From CAVPHV01 sp963821095 (lineage in GTDB: Bacteria > Actinomycetota > Acidimicrobiia > Spongiisociales > UBA5794): DNA of 64,000 nucleotides. Positions 54,924 to 63,460 of this stretch are shown one piece after another. The translations under genes and the position numbers were made by a program. The stretch spans positions 1-64,000 of the forward strand of contig CAWGCJ010000008.1 of the NCBI GenBank assembly GCA_963821095.1, written 5' to 3'. The notes under the pieces were generated by a model. That model saw only the letters and a program-made list of their open reading frames with translations, searched no databases and had not been told where the DNA came from. Every line of letters begins with the position of its first letter. Position 1 is the first letter of the stretch.

Positions 54924-55994
54924 TCACGGAAGCGGCATGCCGGGCACCCCAACATCGATGGCGACGAGTGAGGCCGGAGCGAAGGGTGGCGTCGGCGCAA
55001 AGGCCAGGTTGACCACGTACACCGTCTGCTTGAAGCCGTTACCCGTGCCGAAGGCGACGCTCGAAGGGGTGTTCAGCACTGCACCCGCCGGGTCGTGGAA
55101 CAGCACGTCGACAGAGCCGTCGGTGTTGACGCGGAACACGGCGTTCTGGGCGACGGAAGCCACATAGATCCCGCCGTGGACGTCCAGCGCAATACCATCG
55201 GGTATGGCCGGGAGCTCGCCGAACGGACCATCGAGGAACGGCCAGTCGGGCGTCACGCCGAGACCGGCGAGCAGGTCGATGTTCCCCGCCGATCCATCTC
55301 CCTCGATTTGGACGGTCCAGAGCGAGAAGCCTTCGGCGTTGGCGACGGTGAGCACACCCTTCCGGTAGGCGATGCCGTTGGCGCCCACGGGTGTCTCCCC
55401 GGCGCCGCCGGCGCCGCTCCCTCCGAGCAGCTCCGACTCGAACCACTTCATCGCGTTGCCTTTGGCGTCGACCCGCCAGATCGCGCCGCGCACGTCGCCC
55501 GGTAGCTCACTGTTGAGGATCCCCGTCGAGTTGGAGTCGGTGATGTACATGTTCCCGACCTTGTCGAACGCAATGCTGTTAGGGAAGCTCATCTGCTCGG
55601 TTCCGGCGATCAGCGCTTCGTCGCCTGTCTTCCGGTCGAACTTGTAGACGCCGGTGACGCCCTCCCATTGCACCGCGCCGTAGACGTTGCCCTGGGCGTC
55701 GGTGGCCAGGCCGAGGAATCCGGCTCCAGGACCACCGGCAGCCCAACCGTCGATCGTGCCGAAGACTTCGTAGTCGCTCGACCCGGGTGCGAACTTCAAC
55801 AGCTCGCCGGTGAACGTGCTCGACACGAACACGTTGCCGGTCTTGTCGACTGCCACACCTTCGAGCGACGGTCGGGGCCCTTCGCTGACGACATCGACGT
55901 GGCTCGACGCCCCGGCGGGTGTGACTGCCACCGACATCGCCAAGGCCACCAGCAGTGACACGACGACTCTGGACGGACCGGTCGGAATTCGCAT
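54924..55994 (-). CDS. Secreted SMP-30/gluconolactonase-like beta-propeller
   Basis: 356 residues. N-terminal Sec signal (RVVVSLLVALAMSVAVTPAGA) with an AGA-S type cleavage site. Propeller blades repeat AVDKTGNVFVSS, ATDAQGNVYGAV, AFDKVGNMYITDSNS, NGIAYRKGVLTVANA, GIALDVHGGIYVAS. The metal Asp/Asn residues of true SMP-30 are only partly identifiable, so it may be a strictosidine-synthase- or NHL-like sugar/lactone hydrolase or just a binding propeller. ATG at 55994 has AAGGGAGAG upstream. Only island cargo gene besides Fic and SEC-C on this strand. Confidence 0.75.
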   Translation of the reverse strand: MRIPTGPSRVVVSLLVALAMSVAVTPAGASSHVDVVSEGPRPSLEGVAVDKTGNVFVSSTFTGELLKFAPGSSDYEVFGTIDGWAAGGPGAGFLGLATDAQGNVYGAVQWEGVTGVYKFDRKTGDEALIAGTEQMSFPNSIAFDKVGNMYITDSNSTGILNSELPGDVRGAIWRVDAKGNAMKWFESELLGGSGAGGAGETPVGANGIAYRKGVLTVANAEGFSLWTVQIEGDGSAGNIDLLAGLGVTPDWPFLDGPFGELPAIPDGIALDVHGGIYVASVAQNAVFRVNTDGSVDVLFHDPAGAVLNTPSSVAFGTGNGFKQTVYVVNLAFAPTPPFAPASLVAIDVGVPGMPLP

Positions 55995-56370
55995 GGCTCT
56001 CCCTTCACTGCGAACGCACAGCACGTTCGCTCCCCATGTTCTGGCGAACGCTACAGCACGATCCCGCATGCGCAAGCCCCAAATCGGCGGCAGCGTGCCC
56101 ACGGTGCGGACGCCGATGTGACGCCCAGCGCGGGCCCACCACCTGAAGCGCCGTTCTCGCCCTATATCTGAGCGCTTGGCCACTTGCGGCCACGTCGACC
56201 CCAGACGCCGACGACCAGCTGGAGCGACACGCGCTCGTCTCCACCTCCGTACTGATCACCAGGGCCCGGCCAACCGACAATGACAATCATCCGAGTCAGA
56301 GGTTCGCCGAACGGTCGATGCGCGGACCGGCCCTGAGTCCGACCGGTTGCGGCTCAATCGCGGCTCCCCC

Positions 56371-56592
56371 GCCCACGCCCAGATCACTCACCGTACAGAG
56401 CGATATCGAGCACCCCGTTCCGAGCCGAGCCGGCATGTTGTTGTACCTCGCTGGGACAGAACGTGGCAATGGGCGAACACCACGCTCAGTGACGACCCGG
56501 CCAGAGGCAGGCGCTCCTCGAAGTGCCGATCCAGCGCACTCCGCGGATTGCTCGTTCGTGCACCCGATCTAGTGATCGGTGCGCGTATCGGA
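56371..56592 (+). repeat. Island dispersed repeat, copy C (most complete)
   Basis: Left block GCCCACGCCCAGATCACTCA with GAGCGATATCGAGCACC and CGTTCCGAGC; central block CTCAGTGACGACCCGG; right block GAAGTGCCGATCCAGCGCAC, CTCGTTCGTGCACCCGAT and AGTGATCGGTGCG. All other copies match part of this one. Confidence 0.65.
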
Positions 56593-56770
56593 GGTGGGAT
56601 ACTCGCCATTGTGAGCGGAGGTCCGCAGCGAGACAACTAGAAGCATCACCGCCAGCCGCACGACGGTGGATGACAGCTCGGAACCGTGGACAAAGGCTTG
56701 CTTGCACCGGCTTCCGGATCCCGGACGCTTTGCGCTTGCTCGATATCGCGCGGCGAATGGGTCCAGCCTC

Positions 56771-56789
56771 CTTTGGATCCTCTTGAGGT
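56771..56789 (+). promoter_or_regulatory. Leader repeat, copy 1
   Basis: CTTTGGATCCTCTTGAGGT, 38 bases before the start of the 182-residue exported protein. The same motif occurs at the same place before the next gene. Confidence 0.55.
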
Positions 56790-56826
56790 GCCTCTCGCAT
56801 ACTCGGAGGAGGAAAGGAGGTTGCGA

Positions 56827-57375
56827 ATGACACGCACCCACGCCCGCACGGCAACGATCGTGCTCCTTGTCGTGGCGATGCTCGCGATCGCGGTGCCCGC
56901 GTCGGCGGGCCGATCGGTCGAGCGGCCGGTCCGCGAGAAGCTCTCCGGCTACGTCGTCGGTATCGAGTACGCCCCGAACTTCCCCGCCCACGCCGGCGAT
57001 ACGTTCGGTGGCCGCTGCAGTGTGCCCTCGCAATGGGTCAGCACGATGTCGGGGACTGGCACGATCAGTCACCTCGGCAGGGTCTCGTGGACAACGGAGC
57101 ACTGTTTCCAGCTGTTCGCAGGGACCTTCAGTGATGCCGACCTGGTCATCACCGCCGCCAACGGCGACGAGCTGTATGGAACCTACGCCGGGGTCATGAC
57201 CGGAGAGACGACCTACGTCGAGACCATGGTCATCACCGGCGGCACCGGTCGCTTCGCAGGAGCGTCCGGAACCGTCGAGGAGTCCGGCTGGTTCGACCCG
57301 GACACCGGATACATGGAGGTCACCGGACGGGGAACGATCACCTATGACGCGTCCGACCGGTCGGCGATGGAGTGA
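56827..57375 (+). CDS. Exported beta-barrel protein, allene-oxide-cyclase-like
   Basis: 182 residues. Sec signal (TATIVLLVVAMLAIAVPASA, cut after ASA). The mature part is beta-rich with GTISHLGRVSWTTEHC and the closing pattern GGTGRFAGASGTVEESG and GYMEVTGRGTITYD, typical of AOC/dirigent-like barrels found in many uncharacterised secreted bacterial proteins. Two cysteines may pair. Start has AAAGGAGGT six bases upstream. Followed by a strong terminator, so it is probably transcribed alone. Confidence 0.68.
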   Translation: MTRTHARTATIVLLVVAMLAIAVPASAGRSVERPVREKLSGYVVGIEYAPNFPAHAGDTFGGRCSVPSQWVSTMSGTGTISHLGRVSWTTEHCFQLFAGTFSDADLVITAANGDELYGTYAGVMTGETTYVETMVITGGTGRFAGASGTVEESGWFDPDTGYMEVTGRGTITYDASDRSAME

Positions 57376-57393
57376 TCACATGACGCCAAGGGT

Positions 57394-57422
57394 GGAGGGA
57401 GCCCCATCCCGGGGCTCCCTCC
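57394..57422 (+). terminator. Strong hairpin after the exported barrel gene
   Basis: GGAGGGAGCCCC, loop ATCCC, GGGGCTCCCTCC: perfect 12-bp stem, 19 bases past the stop codon. Confidence 0.8.
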
Positions 57423-57435
57423 AACGCGTCAGGGT

Positions 57436-57453
57436 CTTTGGATTCCCTTGAGA
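57436..57453 (+). promoter_or_regulatory. Leader repeat, copy 2
   Basis: CTTTGGATTCCCTTGAGA, 36 bases before the lipoprotein start, the same spacing as copy 1. Both genes also share the following GAAAGGAGGT ribosome site. Confidence 0.55.
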
Positions 57454-57488
57454 CCGCTGCCGGACCCTGAAGGTGAAAGGAGGTCGTC

Positions 57489-58079
57489 ATGGGGAAGACA
57501 TTGATCGTGATGACCGTGGTGCTGGCCCTGGTCGCAGGCGCATGTGCGTCTGATGTGACCGAGTCCGACGAGTTCCGGAGTGTCCAGCAGGAACTCGCTG
57601 ATGTCGAAGCTCGGCTGACCGAGGTGATCGCGGAACGCGACGCCCTGGCAGCGGGCCCCTCGACCGACCGGTATGAGAAGGCGAGCAAGAATCAGGCTTT
57701 GCTGGTCGAGATGATGGAGGATCCTGCGGCATACGGCTCTGAGGACGAGTGGCTAGATCTTGTGGACATGCTGGCCGTCCCCGGGACGTTCTACGGAGAT
57801 GACGTGTTCGGAGGGGTTGGTTGGCGGGCCGGCTGGCGAAACACCATGTTCGGCAATGTCGACGCAACGATCACAACATGGCAGCGCTGGATGTCCGATG
57901 ATGGCTCCAATGCAGGATCGATGTGGACATGGTCGGGTACGGCGCGGAACGGTGAGCCTTTCGACCTTCAGGGGATCGAGATCTCAACGTTCGACGAAGA
58001 GGGTCGATACACCGGCGTGACGGTCTACTACCCGTACGACGATGCGGAGGTCAAGAGGAGGTTCGCCGAGGGCAACTGA
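57489..58079 (+). CDS. SnoaL-like lipoprotein with coiled-coil spacer
   Basis: 196 residues. Lipobox VAGAC; a short coiled coil (SVQQELADVEARLTEVIAER) acting as a stalk; then a SnoaL/NTF2-like alpha+beta domain (DEWLDLVDMLAVPGTFYG, MWTWSGTARNGEPFDLQG, GIEISTFDEEGRYTGVTVYY). The SnoaL fold can be a ligand-binding cone or an enzyme; no acid/base pair is evident. Ribosome site AAAGGAGGT. Followed after 33 bp by the SARP regulator, perhaps in one operon. Confidence 0.75.
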   Translation: MGKTLIVMTVVLALVAGACASDVTESDEFRSVQQELADVEARLTEVIAERDALAAGPSTDRYEKASKNQALLVEMMEDPAAYGSEDEWLDLVDMLAVPGTFYGDDVFGGVGWRAGWRNTMFGNVDATITTWQRWMSDDGSNAGSMWTWSGTARNGEPFDLQGIEISTFDEEGRYTGVTVYYPYDDAEVKRRFAEGN

Positions 58080-58111
58080 ACGACCGGTCAACCGGGCGGC
58101 ATAATGGGAGC

Positions 58112-61000
58112 ATGTTGTTCTCGGTACTGGGCCGGCTGGAAGTTGCTGAAGGTTCGGCATCGGTCTCCCTCGGAGGGCCCCGGCAGCGGTCCGTGTTGGC
58201 CCTGCTCCTCCTCGAGCCCGGCCGGGCGGTCGACGCCGATCGGATGGTCACCGAGATCTGGGGCGACGAGCCGCCCGACGGTGCCCGCGACTCGCTCTAC
58301 ACCTACATCTCCAACCTCCGTGGGGTCCTCGGGCGGGACCGCGTCGTCCGCTCCGATGGGGGCTACCGGCTCGTACCCACGGATGTCGACCGGGTGGACG
58401 CCTGCACCTTCGATGCCACGATCAGCGAAGCCCACCGTATCGTGGGCTCGGACCCGCAGACCGCGATCAGCCTCATCGACGAGTCGCTGTCCGAGTGGCG
58501 GGGTCGGCCGTACGAGGGGTGCGAGAACCTCCCGTCGATCGCACCGGAGGCGGTCCGTCTGGAGGAGCTCCGCCTGCGAGCCCTCGAGGACCGCATCGAT
58601 GCCGAGCTCCACGCCGGTGGAACGCCCGAGGCCGGAGGCATCGAGATGCTGACGGTCGAACACCCCTATCGGGAACGGTTCTGGGAGTTGCTTGCCCGCG
58701 CCCTGTACCGGGCGAGTCGCCAGACCGACGCTCTCCGCACTCTGACCCGGCTGCGTCGGATGCTTGCCGACGATCTCGGCATCGAGCCGTCGCCTGCGAT
58801 CTCCCGGCTCGAGGAGCGCATCCTCCTCCAGGATCCCGCCCTCGAAGCAGGCGTCGACCCGCCCACCAACGTGCCGGCACCGGTGAGCAGCTTTGTCGGT
58901 AGGGAGGACGAACTCGGGGTGCTCGAGCGCCTCATCGGCGACCACCGACTCGTCACCGTGACCGGCCCGGGCGGTGCGGGCAAGACCCGTCTGGCGATCG
59001 AGGTCGCCGGACGCATCGCCGGCGCGTTCCCGGACGGCGTCTGGTTCATCGATCTCGCCCAGGTCGATGCTGCGGGCGACGTCGGTAGAGCGGTGGCGTC
59101 GTCGCTCGGTGTCACCGATCCTTCAGAAGTCGACGGTGTCGCCACGATTACCGCACGCCTGCGGACGCAGTCGGCGCTACTCCTTCTCGACAACTGTGAA
59201 CACGTCATCGGGGCCGTCGCTGATCTTGCGGAGACGATCCTCGAAGGTGCACCACAGGTGCACATCCTCGCAACGAGCCGGCAGGGTCTCGGGATGCCAG
59301 GCGAGACTCTGTCCTACCTCTCGGGACTAGGGACGTCCAAGGACGAGCCCGAGGCGGGCGACGCCGAGCAGCTGTTCGCCGTGCGCGCCGCCTCCGTCCA
59401 GCCGGGCTTCGCCATCGAGAAGGCGAACCATGCGGACGTCGCTGAGATTTGCCGAAACCTCGACGGCATGCCCCTGGCCATCGAGCTGGCGGCGGCACGC
59501 GTCGACACGTTGTCGCCGGGAGAGATCGTCCGCCACCTGGCCGACCGGTTCCAGCTTCTCGCCGATATGCCTGCCGACCGATCCTCGCACCGGTCACTGC
59601 GGGCCTCACTCGACTGGAGCCGGGACCTCCTCGATCGCGACGACCGGAGGGCGTTCGATCAGCTCGGTGTGTTCGACGGCCCGTTCACCGTCGGTGCCGC
59701 TGCTGCCGTGGTTGAGGCGCCGTCGGAGATCGACGCGGTGGACACCCTCCGCCACCTCGTCGGAGCATCGCTGATCCAGCGTCTTGCCGGGGAGGTGTCC
59801 TGCTACCGGATGCTCGAGACGACGCGCTTGTATGCGCGGACGGGTCTCGAGGAAGCAGGCGAGTGGCAGACGCCGCTCGATCGCCACGACACGTACTACG
59901 CCGGCCGCTGCCGGAACCTGCGCGAGGCGTTCTTCGGCAGCGGCCGACCCGAGGCGTGCCGCACGATGGAGACCGAGATCACCGGGTACGAGGCGGCCTT
60001 CGATCGGTTCAGCGAGGGTGATCCCGATGTGGCCCTGGAGATGGCATGGCCCCTCGCCCACGTGTGGCTGTTCTCCGGCCGGCTCGGCAGCGGCATGGGC
60101 CGCCTCGAACTGCTCGTCGATGCGACCGCAGGGGCGACGTCGCAGGCACGGGCAGACACCCTCGCAGCCGGCGCATTCCTGCTCATGTACGTCAACCGAT
60201 ACGACCAGGCGATCACCTGGGTGGACGAGGCGATCGAGATCTTCCGCACGATCGACGACGAGCAGGGCCTGGCATTTGTGCTGGCGAGGCGGGGCCATCT
60301 TGCGTTCTCGGTCGGTGACATCCCGGCGGCGTTCGGGCTGCTCCAGGAGAGTCTCGATACGTGCGAACGCATCGGCTATGCAGAGGGGACGGCATGGCCG
60401 CTCACCCTCCTCGGCCAGGCTCGGCTGTGGGGCGGCGACGAGAGTGACGAGGTGCTCGCCCTCCTCGAGGAGGGACGGCGGCAATTCATCGCCGTGGGTG
60501 ACGCGTACGGGCAGATGCACGCCAACATGTTCATCCAGAACGTCGGTGACCGACCGGTCGATGTCCAGCTCCGTTATGCGGAGGAGAGCATGCGGCTGTC
60601 CGACGAGCCCGGTGCCGATCCGCTGCTGCGGCCCACGGCCTTGCACAACCTCGCCTTCAGCGTGTGGAATGCCGGCGACCGTGAGCGAGCGCGGGGTCAG
60701 CTACGCCTCTCGGCGCGATCCGCCCTCGAGATCGGCGCCACCGTCTCGTCCGGAATGGCATTCCTCCTCGGCGGCCTGATGGGAGGCCTCGACGGTGACC
60801 CCGAACGGGCGGCGGTCCTCTTCGGCGCCGGTGACGCCCACTTCGTCATGGAGATGCCACCGTTCTACATTCGCCAACTCCAACCGGGCATCGACGCCGC
60901 CACTGCAGTCCTCGGCGACGAAGGCTACGGCCGCCTCCACGCCGAAGGCGCCGCCATGACCGTCGAGGAGGCCACCGACTTCCTCCTGCGCGGGACTTAG
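58112..61000 (+). CDS. SARP-family regulator with STAND ATPase and TPR-like C-terminus (AfsR-like)
   Basis: 962 residues. Residues about 1-95: OmpR-type winged helix (SLGGPRQRSVLALLLLEPGR, DSLYTYISNLRGVLGRD). About 100-245: BTAD (EEWRG-like SEWRGRPYEG, ERFWELLARALYRASRQTDAL, LADDLGIEPSPAISRLEE). About 265-560: NB-ARC/STAND ATPase with Walker A VTGPGGAGKTRLAIEVAG, Walker B LLLLDNCEHV and GMPLAIELAAARVD. The rest is TPR-like helices (ADTLAAGAFLLMYVNRYDQA). Such proteins activate nearby genes in response to nucleotide and ligand signals. By far the largest island gene and the likely controller of its cargo. Confidence 0.88.
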   Translation: MLFSVLGRLEVAEGSASVSLGGPRQRSVLALLLLEPGRAVDADRMVTEIWGDEPPDGARDSLYTYISNLRGVLGRDRVVRSDGGYRLVPTDVDRVDACTFDATISEAHRIVGSDPQTAISLIDESLSEWRGRPYEGCENLPSIAPEAVRLEELRLRALEDRIDAELHAGGTPEAGGIEMLTVEHPYRERFWELLARALYRASRQTDALRTLTRLRRMLADDLGIEPSPAISRLEERILLQDPALEAGVDPPTNVPAPVSSFVGREDELGVLERLIGDHRLVTVTGPGGAGKTRLAIEVAGRIAGAFPDGVWFIDLAQVDAAGDVGRAVASSLGVTDPSEVDGVATITARLRTQSALLLLDNCEHVIGAVADLAETILEGAPQVHILATSRQGLGMPGETLSYLSGLGTSKDEPEAGDAEQLFAVRAASVQPGFAIEKANHADVAEICRNLDGMPLAIELAAARVDTLSPGEIVRHLADRFQLLADMPADRSSHRSLRASLDWSRDLLDRDDRRAFDQLGVFDGPFTVGAAAAVVEAPSEIDAVDTLRHLVGASLIQRLAGEVSCYRMLETTRLYARTGLEEAGEWQTPLDRHDTYYAGRCRNLREAFFGSGRPEACRTMETEITGYEAAFDRFSEGDPDVALEMAWPLAHVWLFSGRLGSGMGRLELLVDATAGATSQARADTLAAGAFLLMYVNRYDQAITWVDEAIEIFRTIDDEQGLAFVLARRGHLAFSVGDIPAAFGLLQESLDTCERIGYAEGTAWPLTLLGQARLWGGDESDEVLALLEEGRRQFIAVGDAYGQMHANMFIQNVGDRPVDVQLRYAEESMRLSDEPGADPLLRPTALHNLAFSVWNAGDRERARGQLRLSARSALEIGATVSSGMAFLLGGLMGGLDGDPERAAVLFGAGDAHFVMEMPPFYIRQLQPGIDAATAVLGDEGYGRLHAEGAAMTVEEATDFLLRGT

Positions 61001-61137
61001 GCCGCACGCCGCCGACGCCGATGGCGCGACGTTCGGCAGCGACCAGGAGCTAGCGTTCGCATCGCAAGCCGCATTCTGAAGGCGGCGTATGTCGAGAACC
61101 GAGCCTCACGTCAGGGATCCCTCCATCGTGTCCAGGC

Positions 61138-61157
61138 CCTTTGGATCCGCTTGAGGT
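61138..61157 (+). repeat. Leader repeat, copy 3 (orphan)
   Basis: CCTTTGGATCCGCTTGAGGT. The flanking CTCCATCG and GTC also match copy 2. No plus-strand gene follows. Confidence 0.55.
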
Positions 61158-61174
61158 TGCTGGCATCCGTCGAG

Positions 61175-61235
61175 AACACGCAGATCACCCGCCTGGCCGA
61201 GCGATATGGTGCCTCCCGTTCCGAGCAGATCCGGC
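61175..61235 (+). repeat. Island dispersed repeat, copy E (partial)
   Basis: AACACGCAGATCACCC, GAGCGATATGG and CCGTTCCGAGCAGATCCGG match the left block of copies B and C. Confidence 0.6.
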
Positions 61236-61273
61236 AATCCCGGAAACATCCATATCTCACTCTTCGTGGCAGG

Positions 61274-61720
61274 TCAGTTTCCGTGGCATCGTTTGTACTT
61301 GAAGCCTGAGCCGCATGGGCAGGGATCATTCCGACCGACACTCGGCCGGCCTGGCACCTCAAGCGGTCTGATCCGCGCACGCAAGCGCCGCTCCGCTGTC
61401 CTCAGCGACTGCTCTCGCTCGTCAAGACGCCGTTCCCGGACGTCGAGCGCCTCAGACCTGGCAACCAGCAGCCGCGGCAACTCAGCAGCGAACACCGCTC
61501 CATGATGTTCGTCTTCATCTACGACCCTTCCGAGCTCGTGGACGATCAGGCCGGCGACAGCCTCCCCCATGGTGAAACCGATCGCTTGGCAGTAGCGGCG
61601 CCACGTAGCCCACACCGCCTCCGACACCGGGACCTTCACCAACTGCACACCCTCACCGTGATCCAACTCGGACAGGACCCGCCTGTCGATCTTGGCCAGC
61701 GTGCCCCGATCCAGTGACAT
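61274..61720 (-). CDS. SEC-C motif protein with coiled coil
   Basis: 148 residues. N-terminal half has a possible ribbon-helix-helix (LVKVPVSEAVWATWRRYCQ, MGEAVAGLIVHELGRVVD); residues about 80-115 are a charged coiled coil (RSEALDVRERRLDEREQSL). The end is a canonical SEC-C zinc finger (RNDPCPCGSGFKYKRCHG). SEC-C fingers occur in SecA and in many accessory proteins and mediate protein contacts. ATG at 61720 with GAAGGTG upstream. A palindromic site lies just before it, suggesting autorepression. Beside the integrase region of the island. Confidence 0.75.
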   Translation of the reverse strand: MSLDRGTLAKIDRRVLSELDHGEGVQLVKVPVSEAVWATWRRYCQAIGFTMGEAVAGLIVHELGRVVDEDEHHGAVFAAELPRLLVARSEALDVRERRLDEREQSLRTAERRLRARIRPLEVPGRPSVGRNDPCPCGSGFKYKRCHGN

Positions 61721-61732
61721 CACTTCACCTTC

Positions 61733-61752
61733 CCGGTACACCGGTATACCGG
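61733..61752. promoter_or_regulatory. Overlapping palindromes before the SEC-C gene
   Basis: CCGGTATACCGG (61741-61752) is a perfect 12-bp palindrome, overlapped by the near-palindrome CCGGTACACCGG (61733-61744). They sit 13-32 bases before the SEC-C start codon, where an autorepressor would bind. Confidence 0.5.
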
Positions 61753-61768
61753 CCGCAACTTGTTGCAC

Positions 61769-62315
61769 GTGCGTGCGTCTTTGAAAGGGTCCTGTGCGCG
61801 AAGTGCGGTATGCGTCTGCGGTCCGAGTCTGTGGAGCGACTGAGTTGCGGAACGAGTGTGTCTGCGCCGGATGGGGAGGTTGGGTGACGATTCTGACGTC
61901 ATTGGTCTGGCCTCGTATTGCGCATAGGTGGTGCCATGCCGGTCACGGCGCCTCGCTGCGCTGCTTCGATGAATTGCTCCACCCGAGGCGCTGCTCCGGA
62001 CATCCTCACCGGGACGTGACCGCCGCACCCGCGCCTTCGAGGAATGTGACGTGACTTCCATCAGCCGCCAGGAAACGCCTCGACCCTGTCAGCAGAGTTG
62101 CAGCAACCCTGTCACAACCGATCCCACAACTCGTGTCAGTCGTTCATGTCAGCCGATCGCCACTGTCCCAAGAAACGCTCTTGACCTGGGGTTGGAGGGT
62201 AAATGGCACCGAAATGACCGCGCGATGACAGGGTTGGACCGGAGGATGACCCGGGGTTTGATGTCGGCCGTCCCGTGTACATTCGAGCAACGGTCGCGAC
62301 AGGAGGATTCCCGAC
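61769..62315. other. Island intergenic space upstream of integrase
   Basis: About 550 bp without a credible gene. Near 62087-62155 TGTCA occurs four times in about 65 bp (two as CCTGTCA). Otherwise nothing recognised; the integrase ribosome site GGAGGATTC closes it. Confidence 0.5.
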
Positions 62316-63458
62316 ATGGGTGCTGTATCGAGGGTGACACACATTTCAGGGCGCCGTGCCTGGCAGGCGCGTTGGCGAGACCCGGCCGGGCGACAGCGCG
62401 CCAAGAACTTCGATCGGAAGGTCGACGCCGACCGATATCTACTTGCCATGGAGACGGACAAACTCCGGGGCCGCTACACCGATCCCCGCATGGCAAGAAC
62501 TCCGCTGACGGAGTGGATGGCGGAGTACCAGGCCACTCGAGTGAACCTCGGGTTGCAGACGCAAGCGAGAGACGAGGCCACCGTTCGCAACCACATCCTG
62601 CCGAGCTTCGGCCCCTGGCTCATCGGTAGCATTCAACCGATCCACGTCGCGCAGTGGGTCGCCGACCTCGACGCCCGCGGCTATGCGCCGGCAACGGTGC
62701 GCAAGGCGTATCAGTTGTTGGCCGCAGCTTTGGACGCTGCCGTGGAATCCGGGCTCATTGGCCGGTCGCCGTGTCGCGGAGTGAAGCTACCCAAGCTCGA
62801 GACCACCGGCGAGATCCGGTTCCTTGACGCCTCCGAGATCAGCCACCTCGCCGCCGCCATCGACTCGCGGTATTCGGCGATGGTCCTCGCCGCGGCTTAC
62901 ACCGGGCTCCGATTCAGTGAACTGCGAGCCCTTCGCGCGGATCGATTCGATGCCCTTCGCCGCACTATCCGGGTGGTTGCCTCGGTCGTGGAGAGCAAGG
63001 GTCAGTTCTATTTCGAGGAGCCCAAGTCGGAAGCCTCACGCCGGACTGTCCGTGTGCCACCGTTCCTCGTCGAGGTGCTGGCGGCTCATCTCTCAACTCA
63101 CAGCGACGGCTCCGGCCTCATCTTCTCGGCCCCCAGCGGCGGTCCGATCCGGCGTAACAACTTCCGCAGGCGAATCTGGCTGCCGGCGGTGGAAGCGTCC
63201 GTTGGTCGACCCTGCACATTCCACGACTTGCGGCACTCACATGCCGCACTACTGATCGCCCAGGGGGAGCATCCGAAAGTCATTCAGGAACGGCTGGGTC
63301 ACGCTTCGATCAAGACGACCCTCGACACCTACGGGCATCTCTTTGAGGGTCTCGACGAGGCTGCCGCCGACCGCCTGGAGGCGACGTTTGCTTCCGCTGA
63401 TGTGCACGCGGTGTGCACGCGAGAAGATTCTGAAGTGATCGCCATGCCTGCCCAATAA
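62316..63458 (+). CDS. int: Tyrosine recombinase/integrase
   Basis: 380 residues. N-terminal arm-binding-like part (AWQARWRDPAGRQRAKNFDR), core-binding SAM-like domain (about 65-155) and catalytic domain with all active residues: Arg199 (TGLRFSEL), Lys about 237 (EPKS), His303 and Arg306 (HDLRHSHAAL), His329 (LGHASIKTTLDTYGH) and Tyr339. Its 3' end contains the right arm repeat and lies 31 bp from the attachment site in tRNA-Ile. ATG with GGAGG upstream. No excisionase gene is obvious, unless the Fic C-terminus or SEC-C protein substitutes. Confidence 0.95.
   Translation: MGAVSRVTHISGRRAWQARWRDPAGRQRAKNFDRKVDADRYLLAMETDKLRGRYTDPRMARTPLTEWMAEYQATRVNLGLQTQARDEATVRNHILPSFGPWLIGSIQPIHVAQWVADLDARGYAPATVRKAYQLLAAALDAAVESGLIGRSPCRGVKLPKLETTGEIRFLDASEISHLAAAIDSRYSAMVLAAAYTGLRFSELRALRADRFDALRRTIRVVASVVESKGQFYFEEPKSEASRRTVRVPPFLVEVLAAHLSTHSDGSGLIFSAPSGGPIRRNNFRRRIWLPAVEASVGRPCTFHDLRHSHAALLIAQGEHPKVIQERLGHASIKTTLDTYGHLFEGLDEAAADRLEATFASADVHAVCTREDSEVIAMPAQ
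63401..63421 (+). repeat. Right candidate integrase arm site
   Basis: The 21 bases are identical to 51884-51904, two GTGCACGCG units in tandem, here within the last codons of the integrase gene. Confidence 0.7.
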
Positions 63459-63460
63459 GC

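Larger units (their letters stand above)
55995..56826. other. Long island intergenic space with repeat copy C and leader repeat
   Basis: About 830 bp without a supportable gene. Contains dispersed repeat C (about 56371-56592) and the 19-bp leader repeat at 56771-56789 just before the next gene. The short frames here are the repeat read in various frames. Confidence 0.6.
61001..61273. other. Island intergenic space with orphan repeats
   Basis: No gene. Contains leader repeat copy 3 (61138-61157) and dispersed repeat copy E (about 61175-61235), with no gene following on this strand. Confidence 0.6.

Noticed and set aside
62051..62629. 192-residue plus-strand frame overlapping the integrase start
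   Set aside because: Its second half is the integrase gene in another frame, and its first half has no ribosome site or recognisable sequence.
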